NCBI GenBank assembly: GCA_963795485.1
Contig: CAWCIL010000025.1
Location: 1-64,000 of the forward strand
DNA length: 64,000 nucleotides
DNA from: AP-15 sp963795485
GTDB taxonomy: Bacteria; Pseudomonadota; Alphaproteobacteria; ATCC43930; CGMCC-115725
Direction: 5' to 3'
Made by a program: the position numbers and the translations under genes. Positions 1-10,540 of this stretch are shown in pieces. The notes below the pieces were generated by a model that worked only from the letters and a program-made list of their open reading frames with translations, had not been told where the DNA came from and did no database searches. Within the stretch, counting starts at the first letter, position 1, and every line of letters starts with the position of its first letter.

Positions 1-143
1 TGCAGGGCTAAGCGCTCCTGAACCACGCCTGACGGTCTGTGTTCCGAGTCCCGCCTTCGGCTGTCCGGGCAAAGCATTGCAAAACGCCCTGCGCCGCCGC
101 CATACTTCCCCTCAACGGAAGCCCGAGCGGAGAAACCCAGCCG

Positions 144-974
144 ATGGAATAAACGATCACGCCGCTGACCCCGCATACCGGGGCCGAAGTTCGCGGCCTC
201 GACCTGACAAGGTGTCGACGCCGAGACCAGCGGCGCGCTGAACCGCGCTTTTGCCGACCACCACGTGCTGGTGATCCGCGACCAGGCATGCACCCCGCCG
301 CAATTTACGCGGCCGCGCAGGTGTTCGGCGAATTGTTCCAGCACGACAAGCGCGAGATGCACGTGCCGGGCTATCCGCAGATCTACTATGTCTCGAACGA
401 GCAGACCATGCCGGGCAAGCGCTATATCTCGGGCGAGACCTTTCACACCGACCATTCCAACCATCCGACCCCGCCCAAGGCGACGATGCTCTATCCGGTG
501 TCGTTGCCGAGGAGCGGCGGCGACACGCAATACGTCAACATGCACGAGGCCTATGACGATCTGCCCGAGGCGACGAAGGAGCGCATCGACGGGCTCAAGG
601 CGGTGCATGTCTATCTGAGCAAATACAGCCCGCGCGAATTCGGCCGCTGAACGAGCAATGAGCCGCCAGGTGCCGCCGCCGGGGATGCATCCGCTGGTCG
701 CACCATCCCGAAAACGGCCGCAAGGCGCTCTATCTGAACCCGGTGCGGATCGAAGTCGATCCTCGGCATGGAGGACGACGAGGCGCTCGATCTCGTCGCC
801 GGACTGATGGCGCACGCGATCCAGCCGAAGTACGAATACCGCCACCAGTGGCGCTACGGCGATTTCGTGATCTGGGACAATCGCAGTGTCATCCACAAGG
901 CCAACCCCGATTACGACATGAACGAGCGGCGGTATCTCTACCGCCTGATGCTGAAAGGCGAGACGCCGGTTTGA
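144..974 (+). CDS. TauD/TfdA-family Fe(II)/2-oxoglutarate dioxygenase, frame-disrupted
   Basis: Fragments in different frames join into one alpha-ketoglutarate-dependent dioxygenase. The N-terminal part reads TPHTGAEVRGLDLT. The middle (288-650) carries the HTDHSNH iron-binding HxD motif. The C-terminal part (768-974) carries WDNRSVIHKA with the distal His, and the TfdA-type ending ERRYLYRLMLKGE. Family members couple 2-oxoglutarate decarboxylation to substrate hydroxylation in the cytosol; the substrate cannot be told from sequence. Frame changes lie near 210, 300, 655-700 and 760. The ATG at 144 is followed by an in-frame TAA two codons later, so the true start is uncertain. It is followed after about 34 bases by an FAH-family hydrolase, suggesting a catabolic operon. 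It has more disruptions than most genes here, so a real pseudogene is possible. Confidence 0.75.
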
Positions 975-1008
975 CCGCGCACCGCAGATAACCGGAGGAG
1001 ACGAGACG

Positions 1009-1793
1009 ATGCGCTGGCTCCGGTTCGAGACGAAGGCGGCGCGGCCTACGGCATCGTCGAGGGCGACGAGGTAGCCGAGGTCAAGGGCGACCCGTTCGCC
1101 GGCTACGAAAAGACCGCGACCCACCACAAGCTGTCGCGGTCAAGTTGCTGGTGCCGGTCGAGCCGCGCACCTTCTATTGCGCCGGGCTCAATTACGCCGA
1201 GCATGTGATCGAGGCGGCCAGAAAGCGCGGCGAGGAGCCGAATTTGCCGAAGGCCGCCGATATCGGCTACCGCGCCAACAACGCGCTGGTCGCGCATGGC
1301 GAGAACGATCGTCATCCCGAAGGACGCGACCGAGCGGTGCCAGTACGAGGGCGAGCTGGTCGCGGTGATCGGCAAGAAGGCCAAGCATCTCTCCGAACAG
1401 GAGGCGCTCTCCTGCGTGCTCGGCTGGACCATCGGCAACGACTTCAGCGAGCGCACCTGGCAGGCCGGCGACCGCACCCTGTGGCGCGCCAAGAACGCCG
1501 ACACCTTCAAGCCGATGGGGCCGTGGATCGAGACCGATTTCGATCTCGCCGCGGCGCACACGATCATCCGCGTCAACGGCGACGAAAAAATCCGCTTCAA
1601 GACCGACCACATGCTGTTCGGCCCGGCGACCTTCATCAGCCGGATGTCGCAATATATGACGCTCTACCCCGGCGACGTCGTGTGGATGGGCACCGAGGGC
1701 GCCCCCGAAAACGTCAAGCACGGCGACACGATCGACATCGAGATCACCGGCATCGGCACCTTGAGCAATCCGGTGGTGCGCGAAGGCCAGTGA
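1009..1793 (+). CDS. Fumarylacetoacetate hydrolase (FAH) family protein
   Basis: Members hydrolyse or decarboxylate beta-diketo or 2-oxo acids in aromatic-compound catabolism, using one divalent metal. The visible core has YCAGLNYAEHV, the metal-ligand region QYEGELVAVIG, GWTIGNDFSERTWQ and the C-terminal GDVVWMGTEGAPENVKHGD, all typical of the FAH fold. The start MRWLRFE follows a strong GGAGGAG ribosome-binding site. Three frame changes (near 1030, 1135 and 1305) must be undone; net correction gives exactly 261 residues, a normal length for the short FAH subfamily. It sits directly downstream of the TfdA-like dioxygenase, consistent with consecutive catabolic steps. The substrate is unknown. 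Confidence 0.85.
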
Positions 1794-1913
1794 CCCGCGA
1801 CCCGACGCCGCCGACCCAAACGGCGCCGGCGGCAGCCGGATGATCGGCGCTCAGCGCGCTAGTGCTCAGACGCAAACATACGCAGAGACTGCACCATCTG
1901 AATGCGTCTAGCT

Positions 1914-2378
1914 CTAGCGTTTGAGGATAATGTCGACGCGGCGGTTGAACACTGACGGGTCGCTCGATCCGGTCTGTCCGATCGGCTCCTGCTCGACTAT
2001 CGCCGGCGCCACGCCGTCTGCCGCCAATTGGTCGGCGACAATCGAAGCGCGGGTCATCGCGAGGTATTTGTTGGTCTGGACCGTGCCGGTGGCGCTGGCC
2101 CGCGCCTGCACGGTGATCATTTTGGCATCCGTCTGCTTCGCCCGCCTCGCCGCATCGGCGATGATCTTCTTTGCCCGTGGCGACAGGTAAGCGCTGAACT
2201 CGTCGAAATAAACCAGATAACGGGGTTTCCCCGTGTTAGCCGCAGCCGGGCCTGCCGCAACTGGAGCTGCCGCAGCCGGACTTCCAGCGGGCGGACTGGT
2301 CTGGGCGCGAGCCCCGAGCGGACAGGCAAGCGCCGCAAGCAGCAGCAAACAAGAGGATCTTCGAACCGCAGATCTCAT
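1914..2378 (-). CDS. Exported OmpA-like peptidoglycan-associated protein
   Basis: A 154-residue protein with a signal peptide (residues 1-26, Arg-rich start then SCLLLLAALACPLGARAQ) and an Ala/Pro-rich linker (about 27-48). An OmpA C-terminal-like domain follows (about 50-154): YLVYFDEFSAYLSPRAKKII, then a conserved ending with NRRVDIIL. Such domains bind peptidoglycan from the periplasmic side. The start at 2378 is preferred over the upstream Met at 2414 because it begins the signal peptide. It is transcribed convergently with the FAH-family gene, apparently as a single gene. Compared with classical OmpA domains the motif is slightly divergent, so ligand binding is inferred. Confidence 0.8.
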   Translation of the reverse strand: MRSAVRRSSCLLLLAALACPLGARAQTSPPAGSPAAAAPVAAGPAAANTGKPRYLVYFDEFSAYLSPRAKKIIADAARRAKQTDAKMITVQARASATGTVQTNKYLAMTRASIVADQLAADGVAPAIVEQEPIGQTGSSDPSVFNRRVDIILKR

Positions 2379-2687
2379 CGTACTCCCCCCGCAATATCGC
2401 CCGCAGCAATTCACCTTGCCCGCTCGACGGCAATCGGCAGTGTATGCGGCTTCGCCGGCCGATCCGCAAGGCTCGCCGGCGCCGGCTCCCGGTCAAATCC
2501 GCCGCGCGGCGTCAGCGATCGGCTGTCTTAGTTCGCAGGCTCCGATAGGGAAATCGCGAGAAAATGACGGCGTCCATGCATCGGGCGGGGGCCTCGCGTG
2601 TTGATGGACAGGACGGCCGGTTTCGGCCTCGGTTCCGCCGCTCCGGCGCCGGCCCATTTCGGGCCCATTTCGAACGGGAGTCATGCG

Positions 2688-2997
2688 ATGTATCTCGCTC
2701 GCTTTTCCTACGATGTGCTGCCGATCAATCGCCAGCGCGCGGTCGACTTCATCCGCCGCGAGGTCGACGCGGCGCGCAAGAACGGGCTCAATGCCCGGCT
2801 GCTGGTGCCGCTGACGCGCGGCCCCGGCCAGGGCGCTTCGCTGCAATTCGAGATCGAATTGAAAGGGCTGCGATCAGCTCGACCAGTTCCGCAACCGCGG
2901 GGTCGGCTCGACCGAGGAAACCGGCAACTGGATGCACGCCTTCAGCGAGGTGCTGACGCAGCCGCCCTGCGTCGAAATTCTGCGCTTCGAGAACTGA
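2688..2997 (+). CDS. Small conserved-type protein of unknown function
   Basis: Not recognised with certainty. Start MYLARFSYDVLPINRQRAVDF. A one-base insertion near 2865 (GGG for GG) breaks the frame. Removing it yields 102 residues ending GNWMHAFSEVLTQPPCVEILRFEN. The beta-alpha pattern and size are reminiscent of dimeric ferredoxin-like (NIPSNAP/ABM-type) proteins, but no diagnostic motif is present. It lies just upstream of putA in the same direction with a 140-base gap, so co-transcription is possible. Confidence 0.55.
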
Positions 2998-3137
2998 CCG
3001 GCACCCGCCACCCTTGGACGGCGGGCCTCCCCGACGCTTCAGCCGGCGCACCACATTGGTGAGGACCCGAATGCGGGCCGGAAACCAGATCTTTCCGGCG
3101 CGTCGGTCAAGCTGCGCCGGGCGAGAGGAGGCCCGTG

Positions 3138-6100
3138 ATGGACATCGTCTTTGCCCGCCCGCTGCCGCCGGCCTCGCCGTTGCGCGCGGCAATCCGCGAC
3201 AACACCCGGATCGACGAGACCGAGGCGGTGGCGCGCATTCTCGCCGCCGCCGAAATCCCAGCCGACGCCCGCAGCCATATTGCCGAGCGTGCGCGCGACC
3301 TCGTCGCCGCCGTCCGCCGCGACCGGCTCGGCAAAGGCGGCATCGATGCGTTTCTGCACGAATACGCGCTGTCCTCGCAGGAGGGGGTGGCGCTCCTTTG
3401 CCTTGCCGAGGCGCTGCTGCGCATCCCCGATGCGGAAACCATCGACCGGCTGATCCGCGACAAGCTCGGCGAAGCCGATTGGGCGCAGCATCTCGGGCAT
3501 TCCGATTCGGCCTTCGTCAACGCTTCGACCTGGGCGTTGATGCTGACCGGAAGGCTGCTTGCATTCCGAGCGCGAGGTGCACGATCTGCGCGCCGTGTTG
3601 CACCGCTTTGTCGCGCGCTCGAGCGAGCCGGTGGTGCGCCAGGCGGTGACCGCGGCGATGCGCATCCTCGCTCGGCAATTCGTCATGGGGCGCACCATCG
3701 CCGAGGCGCTCGACCGCGCGCGGCCGGCCGAGCGGCATGGCTGGCGGCACTCCTACGACATGCTCGGCGAGGCGGCGACGACCGCGGCGGATGCGGCGCG
3801 CTATTTCGATGCCTACACGGATGCGATCGCCGCGATCGGCCGCTCCGCGGCGGGCCGAGCGGTGGTCGAGGCGCCGGCCATCTCGGTTAAGCTGTCGGCA
3901 TTGCACCCGCGCTACGAAATGGCGCAGCGCGATCGGGTGCTGACGGAAATGACCCCGCGCCTGCTGGCATTGGCTCGGCAGGCGCGCGCCGCCGGCATCG
4001 GCTTTACGATCGACGCCGAAGAGGCCGACCGCCTCGACCTGTCGCTCGACCTGATCGAGACCCTGGCGCTCGCCCCCGAGCTCTCCGGCTGGGATGGGCT
4101 CGGCCTCGCCGTCCAGGCCTATCAGAAGCGGGCCTTGCCGGTGATCGACTGGCTCGCCGACCTCGCCCGGCGCGGCCGGCGGCGGCTGATGGTCCGCCTC
4201 GTCAAGGGCGCCTACTGGGACAGCGAGATCAAGCGCAGCCAGGAACGCGGGCTCGACGGCTACCCGGTCTATACCCGCAAGCTCGCCACCGACGTCTCCT
4301 ATCTGGCCTGCGCGCGGCGTCTCCTCGATGGCGGAGCGGCATTCTACCCGCAATTCGCGACCCACAACGCGCATACTGTGGCGGCCGTGCTCGAACTCGC
4401 CGGCGAGCGGCGGGATTGGGAGTTTCAGCGCCTGCACGGCATGGGCGAGGCGCTTTACGGGCAGATCGTCTGCCCCGACAAGATGGACCGGCCGTGCCGC
4501 GTCTACGCCCCGGTCGGCAGCCACGAGGAACTGCTGGCCTATCTCGTGCGGCGGCTCCTCGAAAACGGCGCCAACACCTCGTTCGTCAACCGCATCGTCG
4601 ATGAGCGGCAGCCGATCGATGAGATTGTCGCCGATCCGGTGGCGCGCCTCGCCCGGCTGAAGGAAAAGCCGCACCCGCGCATTCCGCTGCCGGCCGATCT
4701 CTACGCCCCGGCGCGGCGGAATTCGCGCGGGCTCGATCTGAACGATCCGCCGGCCCTGACGGCATTGCGTGACGAGCTGAGCACGGCGTTTCGCCCGCCG
4801 TGGCACGCGGCGCCGATCATCGGCGGGGTCGAGCAGTCGGGCGTGGGCGAGGCCGGTGTTCGACCCGAGCGATCGCCGGCGTCGGGTCGGGACCGTCGTC
4901 GCGGCCGGCGCCGGAGCAGGTCGACCAGGCGCTCGCCCGCGCCGCCGCGAGCGCCGCCGACTGGGATCGCAGGCCGGCCGGCAAACGGGCCGCAGATCCT
5001 CGAACACGCGGCCGATCTCTTTGAAAAGCACCGGGCCCTGCTGATCGCGCCGATCATCCGCGAGGGCGGGCGCACCCTGCCGGCGGCGATCTCCGAAGCG
5101 AGGGAGGCGGTCGATTATCTGCGCTACTACGCCCTGCGCGCCCGCGCCGATTTCGGCGCTGCAGAGCAGCTGCCCGGACCGACCGGCGAGCGCAACCAGC
5201 TGTCGCTGCACGGGCGCGGGGTCTTCGCCTGCATCTCGCCGTGGAATTTCCCGCTGGCGATCTTCACCGGCCAGGTCGCGGCGGCGCTCGCCGCCGGCAA
5301 CGCCGTCGTCGCCAAGCCCGCCGAGCAGACGCCGCTCGTCGCCGCGGCCGCGGTCAGGCTATTGCACGAGGCCGGCATCCCCGGCGACGTGCTGCATCTG
5401 CTGCCGGGCACCGGCGAGACGGTCGGGGCGCGCCTGATCGCCGATCCGCGGGTGGCCGGCGTCGCCTTCACCGGCTCGACCGAAACCGCGCGGTCGATCA
5501 ATCTGGCGCTCGCCCACCGCCCCGGCCCGATTGTGCCGTTGATCGCCGAGACCGGCGGGCAGAACGCGATGATCGTCGATTCCTCGGCCTTGGCCGAGCA
5601 GGTGGTCGCCGACGTGCTGACCTCGGCTTTCGAAAGCGCCGGGCAGCGCTGCTCGTCATTGCGCCTCCTCTACGTGCAGGCCGACATCGCCGACCGGCTA
5701 TTGGCGATGCTGGCGGGCGCGATGGCGGAGTTGACCATCGGCGACCCGGCCTTGCTCGCGACCGACATCGGCCCGGTCATCGACGACGACGCCCGCGACG
5801 CGCTGGAACAGCACGCCGTGCGGATGGCGCGCGAGGGCCGGCTGCTCTATCAGTGCGCCCTGCCGCACGGCATCGACCGTGGCACTTTCTTCGCCCCGCG
5901 CGCCTTCGAGATCGACAGCGCCCGACGGCTTGACCATGAGGTGTTCGGCCCGATCCTGCACGTCGTGCGCTGGCCGGCGGACCGCCTCGATCAGGTGCTC
6001 GACGAGATCGACGCGACCGGCTACGCGCTGACCCTCGGAATCCACAGCCGGATCGACGAGAACGTGCGCCGCATCCTCGCCCGCCTGCGCGTCGGCAACA

Positions 6101-6294
6101 GCTACGTCAACCGCAACATGATCGGCGCCGTCGTGGGCGTGCAGCCGTTCGGCGGCGAGCGGCTTTCCGGCACCGGCCCCAAGGCGGGCGGCCCGCGCTA
6201 CCTGCACCGCTTCGCGACCGAGCGCACGATCGCGACCGACACCACCGCCGCCGGCGGCAACGCCACCCTCCTCTCATTGCAGGAAGAGGGCTAG
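3138..6294 (+). CDS. putA: Bifunctional proline dehydrogenase / glutamate-semialdehyde dehydrogenase
   Basis: Oxidises L-proline to glutamate in two channelled steps: FAD-dependent proline dehydrogenase, then NAD-dependent delta-1-pyrroline-5-carboxylate dehydrogenase. The ProDH domain shows RLVKGAYWDSEIKRSQ and ATHNAHT. The aldehyde dehydrogenase domain shows FACISPWNFPLAIFTGQ, AFTGSTETA, the Glu motif AETGGQNAM and the catalytic Cys in SAGQRCSSLR. The protein ends shortly after FGGERLSGTGPKAGGP, so it lacks the C-terminal extension of long PutAs. No ribbon-helix-helix domain is seen at the N-terminus. Four single-base insertions (near 3560 and three between 4840 and 4990) disrupt the frame; removing them gives 1050 residues. 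GAGAGGAGG precedes GTG(3135)/ATG(3138). Confidence 0.93.
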
Positions 6295-6390
6295 ACGCTG
6301 CTCTAGCTAGAGATTCGTCCGATCTCTGGGCTCCCCGCATCCCTTGTTCGTCACACCCGGCGCAGGCCGGTGCCGATGGCGGGGATGAGT

Positions 6391-6406
6391 CCCGGCCTTC
6401 GCCGGG
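6391..6406. terminator. REP-like hairpin between convergent genes
   Basis: CCCGGC-cttc-GCCGGG forms a 6-bp perfect GC stem with a tetraloop, inside a longer imperfect palindrome (GTCCCGGC...GCCGGGATGAC). It lies in the 209-base gap between the ends of putA and the facing CoA-transferase gene, where a bidirectional terminator is expected. There is no U-tract, so it may instead be a dispersed REP-type repeat. Confidence 0.5.
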
Positions 6407-6503
6407 ATGACGAAGGGAATGAACACGAGCGGTCCGACAAACCTATCGATCAGCGGCCGGCTTCGTACTGATGCTCAGCCGCTTCGCGCCGATTCGCCTC
6501 GGC

Positions 6504-7712
6504 TCAGACGACGCCGTCGGCGTGCAGCTTCTCGACCTCGTCGGGGCTCAGCCCGAGCCACTCGCCGAGCGCCTCAGTCGTGTGCTCGCCGAGCAACGGC
6601 GCCGGCTTGAGCGGGGCCGGGGCGCCGTCGAAGCGCACCGGCCAGGTGGTCATCGGCATCTGCCAATCGCCGTGGTGCATCGTCTGCAGGATGCCGCGCT
6701 CCCAGAAGCTCGGTTCGTTGGTCAATTCCATCGAATCGAACACCGCACCCGCCGGGACGCCCGCGCCGCTGATCAGCGCCATCGCCTCTTCCTTGGTGTG
6801 CTGGCGCGTCCATTGGGCGATGATCTCCTCGACCTCGGCCTCGCGCTCGAGCCGCGCGGCGGGCTTCTCGTAGCGCGGGTCGCCAATCAGGTCCTCGCGC
6901 CCGATCAGCTTCAGCAATCGCGGCCAATGCTGCGGGTTGGCGCGGCTGGTCAGCATGTAGACGTAGTCGTTGGGTCCGCCGGGCCTGCACGGAAAGATCC
7001 CCGAGGGGCAATTGCCGCCAGCCGGCCGGCGCGGCGCCGCTTTTCCCGACTGTGCCTGCCGGATGAACATTCCGCGGCTGTAATGCATGACCGAATTCTG
7101 CATCGCCGCCTGCAATTGCCGACCCTTGCCGGTGCTGTTCCTCTGATAGAGTGCGGCGACGATACTGAACGCCAACAGCATGCCGGTGCCGGTGTCGCCG
7201 ATCGTCGGACCGGGCTTCAACGGCTTGCCGCCGGGTTCGCCGGTGATGCTCATCGCCCCGCCGACCGCCTGTGCGATCGGGTCGAAGCACAGCCCGTTTT
7301 CATAAGGGCTGCCGGCGCCGAAGCCCTTGACCTGGGCGTAGATGATGCGCGGGTTCAAGGCGCTGACCACGTCATAGCCGAGGCCCAGCCGTTCGACCAC
7401 GCCGGGGCCGAAATTCTCGGTAAAGACATCGGCCTTCTTGGCCATGTCCTTGACCAATGCCAGACCGCGCTCGGATTTGAGGTTGACCGTGATCGAGCGC
7501 TTGTTGGCGTTGTAGATCATGAAGTAATAGGGGTCGGCGACGCCGCGGCGGCCGGCTTCGCCGCCATCCGGATTCTCGACCTTGACGACATCGGCGCCCA
7601 TCCAGGCGAGCGCCTCGGTGCAGGTGGTGCCGGCCTCGAACTGGGTCAGGTCGAGCACCTTGATGCCGGCCAGACAATTCGGCGATACGGGAACCGTTTG
7701 ATCCATCTCCAC
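6504..7712 (-). CDS. CaiB/BaiF (class III) CoA-transferase, paralogue 1
   Basis: Transfers CoA between acyl-CoA donors and carboxylate acceptors through an aspartyl-CoA anhydride. The 402-residue length is normal for the formyl-CoA transferase family. Visible landmarks: GIKVLDLTQFEAG at the N-terminus, DVVKVENP (about 41-48), NANKRSITVNLK, and the catalytic Asp at about residue 173 in GDTGTGM, matching Asp169 of formyl-CoA transferase. The C-terminal lid has GVPAGAVFDSMEL. It closely resembles the CoA-transferase at 10541-11773. The start at 7712 (MEMDQ) or 7706 follows a purine-rich GGAGAGTGGAG. The substrate is unknown; the adjacent glutathione transferase is transcribed in the same direction upstream. 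Confidence 0.93.
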   Translation of the reverse strand: MEMDQTVPVSPNCLAGIKVLDLTQFEAGTTCTEALAWMGADVVKVENPDGGEAGRRGVADPYYFMIYNANKRSITVNLKSERGLALVKDMAKKADVFTENFGPGVVERLGLGYDVVSALNPRIIYAQVKGFGAGSPYENGLCFDPIAQAVGGAMSITGEPGGKPLKPGPTIGDTGTGMLLAFSIVAALYQRNSTGKGRQLQAAMQNSVMHYSRGMFIRQAQSGKAAPRRPAGGNCPSGIFPCRPGGPNDYVYMLTSRANPQHWPRLLKLIGREDLIGDPRYEKPAARLEREAEVEEIIAQWTRQHTKEEAMALISGAGVPAGAVFDSMELTNEPSFWERGILQTMHHGDWQMPMTTWPVRFDGAPAPLKPAPLLGEHTTEALGEWLGLSPDEVEKLHADGVV

Positions 7713-7752
7713 TCTCCTGACGGCGCAGCGCGAACCGCGCGTGGTTCGTAGG

Positions 7753-7768
7753 GCGGATTGTAATCCGC
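7753..7768 (-). terminator. Hairpin downstream of the glutathione transferase gene
   Basis: GCGGAT-TGTA-ATCCGC is a perfect 6-bp inverted repeat 28 bases beyond the end of the minus-strand glutathione transferase gene and 40 bases before the next minus-strand gene. It could terminate or attenuate transcription, or be a common intergenic repeat. Confidence 0.4.
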
Positions 7769-7795
7769 TCTGAACCGGATGACGGGGATAATCTT

Positions 7796-8416
7796 TCAGT
7801 TCATGCCCTCGGCTTGCAAGGCGCGCTGCACCGCCGGGCGCGCCATCATGCGCTCGAAATGCGCGGCAACATTTTTCGGCAGTTGCAGGCCGACGCGCTT
7901 CGCCCCCCAGTACTCGACATAGAACAGCGCGGCGTCCGCGGCCGACAAGTTGTTGCCGCCCATGTAGTCCTTGCCCTCTAGCGCCTTGTCAACGACGCCA
8001 AAACCCTTGTCGATCTGCTCGCGCCCCTGCTCCTTGACCTTTTCATGGTCAGAGGGCGACGGAGCGAACCGGTCGGTGCGGAACAGCCGGGTAAACCCCT
8101 GCGAATGGATCGTGCCGACTACGTACTCCATGACCTCCATCGCTCGGATGTCGGTCTCCTCGTCTTTTGGGATCAGGTTGGCCTCGGGATTTTTCAGAGC
8201 CAGCCAGCGGGCGATGACTGGAAATTCGGTCAGGATCGAGCCGTCGTCGCGTTCGAGGGTCGGTACCTTGGATTTGGGGTTCAGTCCGGTATAGGGCGGC
8301 TTGTACTGCGCGCCTTCGCGGAAGTTTACGGCTTCGGCCTGGTAGGGCTTGCCGATCTCCTCGAGCAGCACATGGATGCCGATCGAGCAGGCGCCGGGGG
8401 CATAATAAAGCTTCAT
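7796..8416 (-). CDS. Glutathione S-transferase family protein
   Basis: A 206-residue cytosolic GST. The N-terminal thioredoxin fold begins MKLYYAPGACSIGIHVLLEEIG. The Ser in ACS is the likely beta-class catalytic-site region, followed by the cis-Pro motif SKVPTLERDDG and the Glu-Phe pair LTEFPVIARWL that binds glutathione. The helical C-terminal domain carries NNLSAADAALFYVEYW. It conjugates or reduces electrophilic substrates with glutathione. The start at 8416 is supported by CCAGGAGA spaced 6 bases upstream and by alignment to the family start; a longer upstream open frame is not needed. Genes nearby encode CoA-transferases and a sulfatase, compatible with detoxifying catabolism. Confidence 0.9.
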   Translation of the reverse strand: MKLYYAPGACSIGIHVLLEEIGKPYQAEAVNFREGAQYKPPYTGLNPKSKVPTLERDDGSILTEFPVIARWLALKNPEANLIPKDEETDIRAMEVMEYVVGTIHSQGFTRLFRTDRFAPSPSDHEKVKEQGREQIDKGFGVVDKALEGKDYMGGNNLSAADAALFYVEYWGAKRVGLQLPKNVAAHFERMMARPAVQRALQAEGMN

Positions 8417-8607
8417 CGCGGGTCTCCTGGTTCCGATTGGCCGTCTTGATCCGGTCGGCAAATTAGCATGCCGTGCCGGATTGGCGCACCCCTTTGGCAA
8501 TTCGCCGGCCGCTAGTCTGGTGGTCAACGGCGTCGTGCCCTGCTTGGTTAACGAAATCGCAAGCACATCCTCATCAGATGGCGCGGCATTGATCGGAGAC
8601 CGCCACG

Positions 8608-10507
8608 ATGGTTTTTCGCCTGCCGGCTTTGACCCGCCGCCGCCTGCTGAAATCCGGCGCCGCCGCGGCCGGAGCTAGTGCATTTGCTGGGCCGCAAATC
8701 CGGCTCGCCGCGGCCGAATCGTGGTCGCGGCGGCCGAATTTCCTGATCCTGATATGCGACGAGATGCGGTTTCCGCCGATCTACGAATTGGCCGCCACCA
8801 AGGAATTCCGGCTGCGCTATTTGCGCACGCAGAACCTGCTGCGGCGCAACGGCGTCGAGTTTTGCCGGCACTACGTCGCCTCGACCGCGTGCTCGCCGAG
8901 CCGCACCTCGCTCTTTACCGGGCAATACCCATCGCTGCACGGGGTCACCAACACCGACGGCGCGGCCAAGGCGGCTTACGACCCCGACGTGTTCTGGCTC
9001 GACCCGAACAGCGTGCCGACCATGGGGGAGTTTTTCCGGGCCGCCGGCTATCGGACGTTTTGGCGGCGCAAGTGGCACGTTTCTGAAGCCGACATGACGA
9101 TCCCCGGCACATACAACCAGCTCCTCAGCTACGATACGACAAGCGGCGCCCCGGATCCGGCTGCCGAAGCGCTCTACACCGCCTCCGACCGGCTCGGGCG
9201 CTTCGGCTTTTCCGGCTGGATCGGGCCGGAGCCGCATGGTGCTGCGCCGCTCAACAGCGGCTCGTCGGTGCCGCCCGACCAGCAAGGGCGCGACGTCGGA
9301 TTCGCCTCGCAGACCAGGCGCCTGATCGAGCAGCTCGATCAGGACGACGGCGACGAGCCGTGGCTGGTCGTGTCCTCGTTCGTGAACCCGCACGACATCG
9401 TTCTGTTCGGCCTGTTCGCCAATCTCGGCGGCGGTTTCGACTTTGCGATCGAAAACGGCGTCGTGCCGTACGATCTGTTCAACCCGGCGCTGTTCCAGCA
9501 GACGGTCAACGACAACCTGGGAACAAAGCCCGGTGCACAGGCGAGCTATCAACAGACTTACCCGATCTGGCAGCAGCCAATCCTCGATCAGGAGCGTTAT
9601 TTCCGCTATTATTACCAGCTACAAAAGAATGTTGACGAGCAGATGATGGTGGTCTACCAGAACTCTGTTGCAGTCACGATTTTTTGACGACACGATCATC
9701 GTGTTTACGTCCGATCACGGCTCGCTGGTCGGCGCACATCATGGCATGTACCAGAAATGGTACACCGCCTATGACGAGACCATTCGGGTGCCGTTGATCG
9801 TGTCAAACCCGAAGCTCGTCCGGCAGCCGCGAACCATCGACACCCTTACCAGTCATGTCGATCTGTTGCCGACCATGCTGGGGCTGGCCGGCATCGACCC
9901 GGCTCCCATTCTGGAGCGTTTGAGGGTGGACCACAGCGACGCCCGCCCGCTCGTCGGGCGCAATCTGAGCGCGCTGGTGCTCGGCCTGGCGCCGCCGCAA
10001 CGGATCGACGCTCCGCTTTACTTCATGACCGATGACGATCCGAGCCGCGGGCCCGACCAGGCGACGGCGAGCGGCATCGACTATAATTCGGTGGTGCAGC
10101 CAAACCATCTCGAAACCGTGATCGCCACGCTGGGCGGGAAGGTATGGAAATACACGCGTTATTTCGACAACCCGCAATTCTGGACTAGCCCGGGCGATCC
10201 AGGCCAGAGCGGCGTCGAGGACGTGGTCTCGCTGCAGCGGCAGCCGACCCCCACCGAGAGCGGCACCTATCCGATCGGCTACTCAATGACCGTCAAGCGG
10301 TCGCCGGCGTCCGACGAGTTCGAGATGTACAATGTCACCGACAACCCGATGGAGCTGCGCAACCTTTACGATAACGGGCGCTTCGGCGGCGTGCGGACCC
10401 TTCTCGCGGCGCTGTTGCGGGAGCAATGCGCCCGCAAGCGGCTGGTCCCGTGCTCCGGCGAGGTGCCGGGCCAGCCCGAATGCGGACAACAGCGCTGCAC
10501 GATCTAG
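8608..10507 (+). CDS. Tat-exported sulfatase (formylglycine type)
   Basis: Hydrolyses sulfate esters in the periplasm. The N-terminus has a Tat-type signal (TRRRLLKSGAAAAGASAFA). The catalytic signature is CSPSRTSLFTG in which Cys (about residue 95) should be oxidised to formylglycine. Metal-binding regions are NFLILICDEMR and, near the middle, FTSDHGSLVGAHH. A one-base insertion near 9665 splits the frame; correction gives 632 residues. No formylglycine-generating enzyme or anaerobic maturase lies in this window. The C-terminal part includes the sulfatase-type NPMELRNLYDN. It could also be a phosphonate monoester hydrolase-like member; the substrate is unknown. Confidence 0.88.
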
Positions 10508-10540
10508 GAAAGCCCTTTGAGCAGCGCCGGGGTATCGCCG

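Noticed and set aside
8..289. Minus-strand open frame at the window start
   Set aside because: Arg/Ser/Gly-rich GC shadow overlapping the dioxygenase region; no motif or ribosome-binding site.
3517..5211. 564-codon open frame opposite putA
   Set aside because: Antisense shadow of a strong, motif-complete gene; composition is Arg/Ala/Gly-rich with no domain.
6471..7751. Long plus-strand open frame opposite the first CoA-transferase
   Set aside because: Antisense shadow caused by GC-rich codon bias; the minus-strand protein has the catalytic motifs.
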